A stretch of DNA of 64,000 nt from assembly GCA_017937125.1 (NCBI GenBank), contig JAGBEH010000003.1, positions 1-64,000 on the forward strand, written 5' to 3'. Each line of letters opens with the position of its first letter. Within the stretch, counting starts at the first letter, position 1. The notes beneath the pieces were generated by a model. The model was not told where the DNA came from. It saw only the letters and a program-made list of their open reading frames with translations, and ran no database searches. Shown one piece after another: positions 43,773-51,134 of this stretch. The DNA comes from Alistipes sp. Lineage in GTDB: Bacteria; Bacteroidota; Bacteroidia; Bacteroidales; Rikenellaceae. The position numbers and the translations under genes are program-made.

Positions 43773-43807
43773 GACAAACGGCGCCGCGAAAAGGGGCGCC
43801 GTTTGTC
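43773..43807 (+). terminator. Terminator after the GH109-like gene
   Basis: GACAAACGGCGCC (43773-43785) pairs perfectly with GGCGCCGTTTGTC (43795-43807); GTATTTG follows. Only a short T stretch is present. Confidence 0.7.
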
Positions 43808-43884
43808 GTATTTGTTGCGTATGCGGTCGTTCGGTCGGGTCGTTCGGTCGCGGAGCGCCGTACGGCGTTTCTCCCTCCTGCCGG

Positions 43885-44145
43885 TCAGAACCGCTTCATA
43901 ATGGCGTAAATCTCGAATGCGAAGCCTCCGATGACCATTATCGGTGCGAGCGTTATGCGCCGCCACGAAAACATATCGTAGTTGAACTCGTCGGGGGAGT
44001 CGCTGCCGCCGCCCGTCATCAGTACGAAGCCGATTACTATTACGGCGAATCCTATCAGCAGCAGAATGTAGTTCTTTGCGCTCAGCGGCATTTTGCCGTC
44101 GTTTTCGTTTCCTATCTTCGAAAATTTATCCTTGATTTTTCCCAT
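43885..44145 (-). CDS. DUF3098 small membrane protein
   Basis: This 86-residue protein has two hydrophobic helices (about 27-44 and 65-82) separated by the DUF3098-like FNYDMFSWRRITLAP. The family is found in Bacteroidota, typically right after ftsX, as here with a 1-bp gap. Its job is unknown; a role with the FtsEX complex at division is an inference from context. Confidence 0.85.
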   Translation of the reverse strand: MGKIKDKFSKIGNENDGKMPLSAKNYILLLIGFAVIVIGFVLMTGGGSDSPDEFNYDMFSWRRITLAPIMVIGGFAFEIYAIMKRF

Positions 44146-44146
44146 A

Positions 44147-45031
44147 TCAGTAGAGGTATATTTTATTCGATTTCATATTGACGAACTTGTTCACGGCCAG
44201 CAGCGTGAAGATGAACGATATCGCCACTCCGCCCGTGACCATTCCTAAAAGTATCCTCGCGGCGGCCTCCAACTGCTCGGGAGATACTATTTCGGGCAGC
44301 GTGCGGTCGATGCCGTAAATCATGCTGCCGAAGAGTATGGCGGCGACGAAGCCCGCCGCTATGCCCTGCTTGACGCTGCTCCACAGGAACGGCTTCATAA
44401 TGAACCATTTCGTTGCGCCGACCAGTTTCATCGTGTTGATTACATAGCGTTTGGAATATATTGCCAGACGGATGGTGCTGTTCAGCAGCGTAAGTGATAT
44501 GACTAAGAGTACGGCCGCGAATACGAGCAGCACGGGACGTACTTTGTTTATCGTCGAGTGCATTGTTTCTATCATCTTTGCGGGATACGAGACGTGCTCG
44601 ACACCCTCGACCGACGAAATCTCCTCAATGAACCTTTCGAGTTCCTCGCGATGCTCGGAGCGTGCCGTGAGCCTCACTTCGTAGGAGTCGAGCAGCGGAT
44701 TTTCGTCGAGAATATCCTCGAACTCCACGGCGAAAATCTTGCGGAACTCGCTGTCGTTCAATTTCTCCTCTTTGGATGAGTAGGTGGTCTCTGCAACGAG
44801 CGGGCTGCGTTCCATACGTTCCCTGATTGCCGTGCGGTCTGCGGTCGTAAGGCCGTTTTCGAGCTCGACGATAAGCGTCACGCTCTCTTTCAGCGAGTCG
44901 GCTACCGCCATCGCCGCGATCATCAGGTAGCTTACCGAGCCGAGCAGGAAAAGTACCAGCGAGATGCTGACGGTCGATATTATGTACGAGTTGCGGACTT
45001 TGCGTTTAAGCCTTCGGTTGTTGTTTTCCAT
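44147..45031 (-). CDS. ftsX: Cell-division permease-like protein FtsX
   Basis: The 294-residue protein has four predicted membrane helices: one near residues 18-42, then three in the C-terminal half (about 165-285), with a periplasmic domain between (about 50-160). FtsX works with the ATPase FtsE to control peptidoglycan hydrolases at the septum; ftsE is not in this window. It overlaps the yfhO-like gene by 26 bp and is followed by the DUF3098 gene. Confidence 0.9.
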   Translation of the reverse strand: MENNNRRLKRKVRNSYIISTVSISLVLFLLGSVSYLMIAAMAVADSLKESVTLIVELENGLTTADRTAIRERMERSPLVAETTYSSKEEKLNDSEFRKIFAVEFEDILDENPLLDSYEVRLTARSEHREELERFIEEISSVEGVEHVSYPAKMIETMHSTINKVRPVLLVFAAVLLVISLTLLNSTIRLAIYSKRYVINTMKLVGATKWFIMKPFLWSSVKQGIAAGFVAAILFGSMIYGIDRTLPEIVSPEQLEAAARILLGMVTGGVAISFIFTLLAVNKFVNMKSNKIYLY

Positions 45032-47501
45032 TTTTGCGTCTCCTTACGATTACGGTTATTGCCAATGCCGCCGTCGCCGCCAGTATGACGGACGAGAAGA
45101 CGGCCGTTACGGCACTTACTGCCCCCCACGACGGTGCGCGGAATTTCCATTCGACGGTGTGTGTGCCTGCGGGCAGCTTCATACCGCGCAGTATGTAGTC
45201 CACACGGCTGTACGGTGCCTTTTCGTCGCTCCCGTCGATATGCGCGGTCCAGCCCTTGTCATAGAAAATCTCCGAAAAGACGGCGAACGCCTCCCCGTCG
45301 GCTGTATATTCGTAGCGCAGATAGTTGGGACGGTATTCCGCGAGCCGTATCTCTCCGCTTCCGAGATTCCCCGACGAGGGCGCATCTCCGTCCCCGACGG
45401 GCGATGCTACGGCCGTATGTTTGGTGTCGATGTCGCCGAGGGCGGCTATCTCTTCGCGGGCCGACGCGACGGGAACTACGGTATCTACGAACCACGCTGC
45501 GCCGTTGGCGCTTTCGCGACGAATAACGCTGCCGTCGCTGCCGATGACATAACGTGTATTCAGCATATCGAGTATGCCGTCATTTAAGGCCCCGTTGTGA
45601 AGATATACGTCTATAATATCTTGGTAACGTGCAAGCTTCGCGCCGTGATAACCTCCTATCGAGCGGTGGTAGAGGGATGTCGTGGCATCGTTGAAGGGGC
45701 TGACGGAGAGGTTGTATACTCTGTATCCCGCATCCGTGTCTCGCAAGATCTCTTTGTCGGCCGCCGTGGGCACTGCCTTTCTGCGCCGTTCGTCTACGAA
45801 GCGGTCGTGCGGCAGGAACCGCATATCGACGGATGCCAGATCGGCCGTGACGATTACCGCCGAAACGGCGATAAGCATCCCGCGCCCGATTTTGCGCGTA
45901 AGGAACAGCGCCGCGGCGATTGCCGTTAGGGCGATGAACAGAAACGACCTCCACGCATCGGCGCTCATCATCGCCTCCCGTTCCTCGGCCATTGCCGCTC
46001 CCAGTTCTGCCCCCAGCTCTTCGTGTACGCCCCGTGCTATGGCATCGTCGGCGCCGCTACTGCGCAGCATATGGTAGAATTGCGCCGTCATATCCTCCTC
46101 TGCGGCCGCCTGCCCGAAGTCGAAAATCGAGCCGCCCGCAACCGCGAACAGCAGACATATGCCGCCCGTTATGCCTGCCGCCCAAGCCAGCGGGCGCAAC
46201 ATTTTGCGGCGTTCGCCTTCATCGCTTTGCCACAGCTTCCACAGGGCGATGCCTGCCAGCAGCGGCACGGCCCATTCGAGTACGACGAGTGTCATCGACA
46301 CCGTGCGGAACTTGTTGTAGAAAGGTATGTATTTGAAACAGAATTCGGTGAATCCTATGAAATTGCGTCCCCACGCCAGCATAAGCATCACGCCCGTAAC
46401 CGCGATTATCCACCAGCGGTCGCGACTGCGTGCGAGCAGTATGCCTAACAGGGTGAGGAATACGGCTGCTGCGCCGAGGTATGTCGGGCCTGCGGTGTAG
46501 GGCTGCCCGCCCCAGTAGGAAGGCAGTTGTTTCGCCACCTGACGCAGACCGAGAGGTGCGAGTGCGTCGCCGACGGCACCGTCGGCAGCGAACGACGAGC
46601 CCGAGTCGCCTCCCGCGAAGTCGGGGATAAGCATATTCCAGCTTTCGCCGATGCCGTAGCTCCACGCCGTGGCGTATTGCAGGTCGAGTCCTTTGCTCTC
46701 ACCGTCCGCGACCGCCAGTTCGGAACCCCCGCGTATGGTGTCTCCCGAGTGCTGCGACGTGTACCACAGCGGTGCGAAGTTCGAGCCTACGGCGAATATC
46801 CCCGCTGCAACGAGCACTCCCGTGCGTTTGGCGAAATCGGCGATCCGTTTGTCGCGAACGGCGTATACGAGTTCGCTTATCCAGAATGCGCCCGTCGCGA
46901 TAAGGAAATAGTACGTTATCTGCGGGTGGTTGGCACCGATTTCGAGCGAGGTGAAGAGGGCTGCCAGTATGCCTCCGGCCCACATTCGGCCGCGCAGGGT
47001 TATGTACGCGCCGCCCATCATCAGCGGTGCATATACCAGCGCCCACATTTTGGTTACGTGTCCCGCTCCGATTATCAGGAAGAAGTATGTGGACAGACCG
47101 TAGGCGAGGGCCGAAACTATGCCTACCCACGGCGAGATGCCGAATATGAGCATCATTATCCACATAGCCGTCATAGCGAAGAATATGAAGCCCGCGGGTG
47201 TCTTTACGACCTTGACGACGGCGCCGACGGTGTTTTTGACTAATTGCGCGGGATATTCGACGTTTATGAGGTATGCGGGCATACCTCCGAACATCGCACC
47301 CGTCCATTGCGGGTCTTCGCCCGTGGCCTCCCTTTGCTCGCGTATGTCGCGCCACATCCCGTCGTACTGTTCGATGTCGTGCTGCGGCAGCACTTTGCCT
47401 GCGAACTGCGGGGCGAAGCAGAATGCGCTGACACAGCAGAATACCGTCAATGCCGTGACATAGGGCAGGATAGAGGAGATTATCTTTCCGTATCTGTTCA
47501 T
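45006..47501 (-). CDS. YfhO-family large membrane protein
   Basis: This 831-residue protein has a dozen or more membrane helices in its first two thirds (from PYVTALTVFCCVSAFCF) and a periplasmic C-terminal part with the YfhO-like MLNTRYVIGSDG. YfhO proteins resemble glycosyltransferases of the GT-C fold and are tied to lipoteichoic acid glycosylation in Firmicutes; the role in Bacteroidota is not known. The ATG at 47501 is chosen because longer frames run into repeat array D. It overlaps ftsX by 26 bp, so translation is likely coupled. Confidence 0.84.
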   Translation of the reverse strand: MNRYGKIISSILPYVTALTVFCCVSAFCFAPQFAGKVLPQHDIEQYDGMWRDIREQREATGEDPQWTGAMFGGMPAYLINVEYPAQLVKNTVGAVVKVVKTPAGFIFFAMTAMWIMMLIFGISPWVGIVSALAYGLSTYFFLIIGAGHVTKMWALVYAPLMMGGAYITLRGRMWAGGILAALFTSLEIGANHPQITYYFLIATGAFWISELVYAVRDKRIADFAKRTGVLVAAGIFAVGSNFAPLWYTSQHSGDTIRGGSELAVADGESKGLDLQYATAWSYGIGESWNMLIPDFAGGDSGSSFAADGAVGDALAPLGLRQVAKQLPSYWGGQPYTAGPTYLGAAAVFLTLLGILLARSRDRWWIIAVTGVMLMLAWGRNFIGFTEFCFKYIPFYNKFRTVSMTLVVLEWAVPLLAGIALWKLWQSDEGERRKMLRPLAWAAGITGGICLLFAVAGGSIFDFGQAAAEEDMTAQFYHMLRSSGADDAIARGVHEELGAELGAAMAEEREAMMSADAWRSFLFIALTAIAAALFLTRKIGRGMLIAVSAVIVTADLASVDMRFLPHDRFVDERRRKAVPTAADKEILRDTDAGYRVYNLSVSPFNDATTSLYHRSIGGYHGAKLARYQDIIDVYLHNGALNDGILDMLNTRYVIGSDGSVIRRESANGAAWFVDTVVPVASAREEIAALGDIDTKHTAVASPVGDGDAPSSGNLGSGEIRLAEYRPNYLRYEYTADGEAFAVFSEIFYDKGWTAHIDGSDEKAPYSRVDYILRGMKLPAGTHTVEWKFRAPSWGAVSAVTAVFSSVILAATAALAITVIVRRRKNGKQQPKA

Positions 47502-47521
47502 CTGAAATGGTGTATTACGGC

Positions 47522-47553
47522 CAAAGATACGAATAAGCGAGCGCAATGCCAAA
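47522..47553 (-). promoter_or_regulatory. Promoter for the yfhO-like gene within array D
   Basis: On the minus strand TTTG (47550-47553), a 20-bp spacer and TATCTTTG (47522-47529) form a consensus promoter about 20 bp before the start codon. The TTTG belongs to the repeat hairpin. Confidence 0.75.
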
Positions 47554-47678
47554 TTTATTTGGATATTGCCGAGCGGGAGTATCTTCGGCGAAGCCAATGT
47601 GCGAATAAGCGAGCGCAAACTTGTTTGCGATTTTACCGAACGGAGGTATCTTCGGCGCAGCCGCCGAAGTCAAAGATA
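47522..47678 (-). repeat. Hairpin-repeat array D, upstream of the yfhO-like gene
   Basis: Two units are seen at about 47522-47595 and 47596-47661, plus the end of a third at 47662-47678. Hairpins are of the CCAAATTTATTTGG and GCAAACTTGTTTGC types. TATCTTTGACTT at the outer end matches the unit junctions of array C, which marks a unit boundary. The promoter within it faces the yfhO-like gene. Confidence 0.85.
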
Positions 47679-47723
47679 CTAAAAAAACATAGACATATCT
47701 GCGTGCCCGATGTGAAAAATGAT

Positions 47724-47731
47724 TATATTTG
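47724..47731 (+). promoter_or_regulatory. -7 box for the polyprenyl synthetase gene
   Basis: TATATTTG lies 19 bp before the ATG at 47751. It faces away from array D. Confidence 0.55.
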
Positions 47732-47750
47732 CGAAACAAACGGAAATTTA

Positions 47751-48737
47751 ATGGTTACAATAGATGCGATTCGCAAGCCCTTGGCGGCTGAATTGGCGGA
47801 ATTCGACGATTTCGTACGCCGTAATTTCAGCGCAGGCGAAGGGCTGATCGCCCGAATGCTCGAATACGTGCTCTCGTCGCGCGGGAAGGGCATACGCCCG
47901 ACGGTCGTTATGCTCTCGGCGGCCCTGAACTCCCCGAACGGCGGACGTTTCGGCAAGCGTACCTATCTGGCGGCGATGCTGGTGGAGATGATACACGTCG
48001 CGTCGCTTATTCATGACGATGTTATCGACGAGTCGGATATGCGTCGCGGGCGCGCTTCGGTGAATGCCCGCTGGCAGTCGCATAACGCCGTTGTCGTCGG
48101 GGATTATATCCTTGCGCGGAATATGGACATCGGAATGTCGAGCGGACAGTACGACATCGTTTCGCACGTTACCAAATCGATAGCGACGCTGTGCGAGGGC
48201 GAGATCATACAGAGCGACCACGCCGAACGTATGGACACGTCGCGCGAAACCTATCTCGAAATAATACGCAAGAAGACCGCGAGCCTGCTCGGGGTCAGCG
48301 CATCCGTGGGAGCGTTGTCCGTGGGAGCCTCGGCGGACCGCATCGCCGCTATGCGCCGTTTCGGCGAAGCCGTGGGCATGGCCTTTCAGATAAGGGACGA
48401 CATTCTCGACTATACGCGTTCGGCCGATACGGGCAAGCCGTCGAACAACGACCTGCGGGAACGTAAGATTACGCTGCCGCTCATAGAGGTGCTCGAACGG
48501 TCGGACGAAGCGAAGCGTGCCGAACTGTTGGCGGCACTGGCCGAATGTGCGGCCGACGGGGCGAAAGTCGATTACATACAACGCGAAGTCGAGCGTGCTG
48601 ACGGGCTCGGCCTTGCGTGCGAGACGATGACGGCCTATTTGCAGCTGGCGATGTCGGTACTGGCCGAATACGATGCTTCGCCTTATCGCGATGCGTTGAT
48701 GGATTTGTGCACTTATGTCGCCGAAAGAGAGAGATAA
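47751..48737 (+). CDS. Polyprenyl diphosphate synthase
   Basis: The 328-residue trans-prenyltransferase builds a long isoprenoid chain. The first aspartate-rich motif is in LIHDDVIDESD (about 87-97) and the second in FQIRDDILDYT. The type and the presence of menA at 56350-57234 suggest it makes the side chain of menaquinone (octaprenyl or longer), an inference. The ATG at 47751 is preferred over far-upstream codons in array D. The sugar permease follows after 39 bp. Confidence 0.92.
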   Translation: MVTIDAIRKPLAAELAEFDDFVRRNFSAGEGLIARMLEYVLSSRGKGIRPTVVMLSAALNSPNGGRFGKRTYLAAMLVEMIHVASLIHDDVIDESDMRRGRASVNARWQSHNAVVVGDYILARNMDIGMSSGQYDIVSHVTKSIATLCEGEIIQSDHAERMDTSRETYLEIIRKKTASLLGVSASVGALSVGASADRIAAMRRFGEAVGMAFQIRDDILDYTRSADTGKPSNNDLRERKITLPLIEVLERSDEAKRAELLAALAECAADGAKVDYIQREVERADGLGLACETMTAYLQLAMSVLAEYDASPYRDALMDLCTYVAERER

Positions 48738-48776
48738 GAGAGATAAAACATATTATTAACTTAAAAACCTTGATTT

Positions 48777-50060
48777 ATGGAAAACGTACAGAAAAAGAGC
48801 TACGCATTGCCTATCGCGGTGATGTTCGCGCTCTTCTTTATGATTGCGTTCGTGACGAACTTCGCAGGTTCTATGGGCGTTATCGTGAAAAACCAATTCG
48901 GAGCGAGCGACGCTCTGTCGCAGCTGGGAACGTTGGCGAACTTCATCGCTTATGCGTTTATGGGAGTTCCCGCAGGTATTATCCTCAAGCGCAAGGGCTA
49001 CAAGTTCACTTCGTTGCTGGCAGTTACGGTAGGCTTCATCGGCGTCGGCATCCAGTTCCTGTCGGGATACGTCGCTCCGCACGTGGCATTCGGCGTTTAC
49101 GTCAGCGGTGCTTTCGTCGCCGGTTTCTCGATGTGTCTGCTCAATATCGTCGTGAATCCTATGCTCAACACGCTGGGCGGCGGCGGTAATCGCGGCAACC
49201 AGCTTATCCAGTTGGGCGGTTCGTGCAACTCGATCGGCGGAACCATAGCTCCCATTCTGTTGGGCTATCTTATCGGCGGTTCGGTCGAGAATGCGAAAGT
49301 CGGCGATGCTGCCCCCGCGATGATAATAGCTATGGCGATCTTCGCTTTGGCATTCGTGATCATCGCCCTGACGTCTATTCCCGAGCCTCATATGGAGACG
49401 GCGGAGGAGAAGGCCGCACGCCTGAGCGGCAATGTCAAGAAGGACAAGTACGGCCCTATGTCGTTCCGTCACTTCGTGCTGGGCGCACTGGCGATCTTCT
49501 TCTACGTGGGCATCGAGGTGGGCATCCCCAATATGTCGAACCTTTATATGTCGAACCTCGACTGGGTAGGCCCTGCCATTGCGGGTACCGTCGTGGGCTT
49601 CTACTGGCTTATGATGATGTGCGGACGTCTTATCGGCAGCGCAATCGGCGGCAAGGTGTCGAGCAAGACGATGCTTACGACTGTCAGCCTTCTGGCGATA
49701 GCTTTCGTTATGTGCCTGATGTTCATCCCCGCAACCGTTAAGGTGACTGTTCCGTTCACGGAGTATACACTGCCGTTGAATATGATATTTATGGTGCTCT
49801 GCGGCCTCTGTACGTCGGTTATGTGGGGCGGCATCTTCAATCTCGCGGCCGAAGGTCTGGGCAAATATACGCCCGCCGCTTCGGGTATATTTATGGCTTT
49901 AGTTTGCGGCGGCGGTATAATTCCAGCATTGCAGGGATGGTTGGCGGATTCCGTCGGCTACCTGTCGTCGTACTGGCTGATCGTTGCGTGCCTGCTTTAT
50001 CTGCTCTATTATGCTTTGGTGGGCTGCAAGAATGTGAACAAGGACATTCCGACCGAATAG
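48777..50060 (+). CDS. MFS sugar permease, FucP/GluP-like
   Basis: The 427-residue membrane protein has about 12 hydrophobic segments and the FHS-family layout. NFAGSMGVIVKNQFG, LNIVVNPMLNTLGGG and the QLGGSCNSIGGTIAP segment match glucose/galactose/fucose:H+ symporters of Bacteroidota. The exact sugar is not clear. It lies 39 bp after the polyprenyl synthase gene and ends at a strong terminator. Confidence 0.85.
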   Translation: MENVQKKSYALPIAVMFALFFMIAFVTNFAGSMGVIVKNQFGASDALSQLGTLANFIAYAFMGVPAGIILKRKGYKFTSLLAVTVGFIGVGIQFLSGYVAPHVAFGVYVSGAFVAGFSMCLLNIVVNPMLNTLGGGGNRGNQLIQLGGSCNSIGGTIAPILLGYLIGGSVENAKVGDAAPAMIIAMAIFALAFVIIALTSIPEPHMETAEEKAARLSGNVKKDKYGPMSFRHFVLGALAIFFYVGIEVGIPNMSNLYMSNLDWVGPAIAGTVVGFYWLMMMCGRLIGSAIGGKVSSKTMLTTVSLLAIAFVMCLMFIPATVKVTVPFTEYTLPLNMIFMVLCGLCTSVMWGGIFNLAAEGLGKYTPAASGIFMALVCGGGIIPALQGWLADSVGYLSSYWLIVACLLYLLYYALVGCKNVNKDIPTE

Positions 50061-50078
50061 TCGGTTCTCGATATCTGC

Positions 50079-50114
50079 AAAGGGCTGTCTGACAAGTATC
50101 AGGCAGCCCTTTTT
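50079..50114 (+). terminator. Terminator after the sugar permease gene
   Basis: AAAGGGCTGTCTGA (50079-50092) pairs with TCAGGCAGCCCTTT, with one wobble, and a T run follows. Confidence 0.85.
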
Positions 50115-50151
50115 ATTCGTGCTGCCGTTCGGGAACTTTTGCGGAGAAAGG

Positions 50152-50188
50152 AATTCGAGTTTGTAAGCGAACTCGAATTTATTTCTTT
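50152..50188 (+). terminator. Second hairpin with T-rich tail
   Basis: AATTCGAGTT (50152-50161) and AACTCGAATT (50170-50179) pair perfectly around an 8-nt loop; TATTTCTTTT follows. No gene starts between it and the preceding terminator. Confidence 0.6.
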
Positions 50189-50216
50189 TGCAACGTTGCC
50201 TGCAATAGTTCTTTTT

Positions 50217-50661
50217 TTTGCCACTTTTGACCGCAAAAGTGGCTCAAAACTCCCGCACGGCGAATCTCTTCGGGGCCTGTCGCTCGCTTTCGGGCTACGG
50301 ACGCGTTCGCGGTTTTGTAAACAAAACGTCTCCTTCGCTTTTCCTCAATCTTCGCTCCGCCCTTTTCCCTCGAGTTTCGCGGTGCGGTTTCAAGGTTCCG
50401 CGCTATTCGCGCAGGGTTCTTTTGTATATTATTTTCTACTCTTTCCGCTCGTCTGTTTTCGGACGCAGCTTGCGAAGCGCGTGCTTCTTCAGAAGCAGGC
50501 CTTCGCCCGCCGAAGGCTGCGGCCTGCACAACTCGAAGAGTTGCATTTTGTCGCGAAAAATATTGCTCAAAGTAATAAACACAACCTCGCGCGTAAGCGC
50601 GAAACTTTGAAATCTCACCGCGAAAATTTCGAAAAGAACTTTTGCGGACAAAAGCGGCAAA
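50217..50661. mobile_element. 445-bp element bounded by 24-bp inverted repeats (MITE-like candidate)
   Basis: The ends 50217-50240 and 50638-50661 are inverted copies matching at 22 of 24 positions, and each is itself a near palindrome (CTTTTG-CAAAAG). A shorter piece of the same end (GAACTTTTGCGGA) occurs at about 50133-50146. The interior is rich in small hairpins (CAACTCGAAGAGTTG, CGCGCGTAAGCGCG, GCCTTCGCCCGCCGAAGGC) and has no believable gene: a 116-codon minus frame there is Arg/Ala/Lys-rich shadow. No target-site duplication was found, so mobility is unproven. Confidence 0.5.
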
Positions 50662-50688
50662 GTCTGTAAAAGAATTTGTTTACAAATA

Positions 50689-50718
50689 TTGGTATTAGAG
50701 AATTTTATGTTATATTTG
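50689..50718 (+). promoter_or_regulatory. Promoter for RNA copy 2
   Basis: TTG (50689-50691), a 19-bp spacer and TATATTTG (50711-50718) form a promoter pointing into the RNA. Transcription would start near 50723, giving a leader of about 50 nt with two small hairpins before the conserved part. Confidence 0.65.
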
Positions 50719-50773
50719 CGATAGAATAGTACGGTCGAAAGGCCGAAACGTATCGGAAACAGAAAAGATATAA

Positions 50774-50973
50774 ATAAAGGGTAAACAACTCTTTATACCT
50801 TTACACAAACTTGGAAACCTCTCTTCGGAGGATGTTTAATTCAGGTATAATAGTTGTCGGTTCCGGTTATGTCCTGCTCTTTTCGGGCAGGATTTAACTG
50901 GGCGCAGGACGACTTCTGAATTAAGGTTTTCCAAGACCTGTGTAAAGGAGCTGACACCGCGCTCATTTTTTTT
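50774..50973 (+). ncRNA. Candidate 200-nt structured RNA, copy 2
   Basis: This is the homologue of 9643-9842, also 200 nt. Compensatory changes keep the stems: TTACACA/TGTGTAA replaces ACTCG/CGAGT; CTTGGAAA/TTTCCAAG-like replaces CTTGGAGA/TCTCCAAG; TTAATTCAG/CTGAATTAA replaces TTATCAAAAG/CTTTTGATAA; GTTGTC/GACGAC replaces GTTGTC/GACGGC; and the 3' hairpin GAGC/GCTC replaces GGGC/GCCC around the same CTGACACCG loop. A T run ends it. The words ACAACT and ATACCT near the 5' end are conserved and complementary to AGTTGT and AGGTAT inside, which would compete with the rod or form a pseudoknot. Confidence 0.75.
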
Positions 50974-50998
50974 GTCCGTGAGCGAACGGGTACGAAAA

Positions 50999-51070
50999 GA
51001 GGAGGAACCGCGCATACGTATACGAAAGACTTCCCATAACACTTTCGTTTCGGCTCCTCCTCATTTTTAT
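50999..51070. terminator. Long terminator-like stem before the rsh stop
   Basis: GAGGAGGAACCG (50999-51010) pairs, with one mismatch, with CGGCTCCTCCTC (51051-51062); an inner CGAAAG/CTTTCG stem follows. ATTTTTAT lies after it and TTTTCG on the minus side, so it may end both the RNA transcript and the rsh gene. Confidence 0.65.
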
Positions 51071-51134
51071 CGTAAGGACTTATATGCGGTTTCACACCGA
51101 CCGTGTTCCGAAACCCCGTTGCAATATAGTCCCT

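Noticed and set aside
50179-50529. 116-codon minus-strand frame in the 445-bp element
   Set aside because: It is Arg/Lys/Ala-rich, starts in hairpin DNA, runs across one inverted end and shows no domain or promoter.
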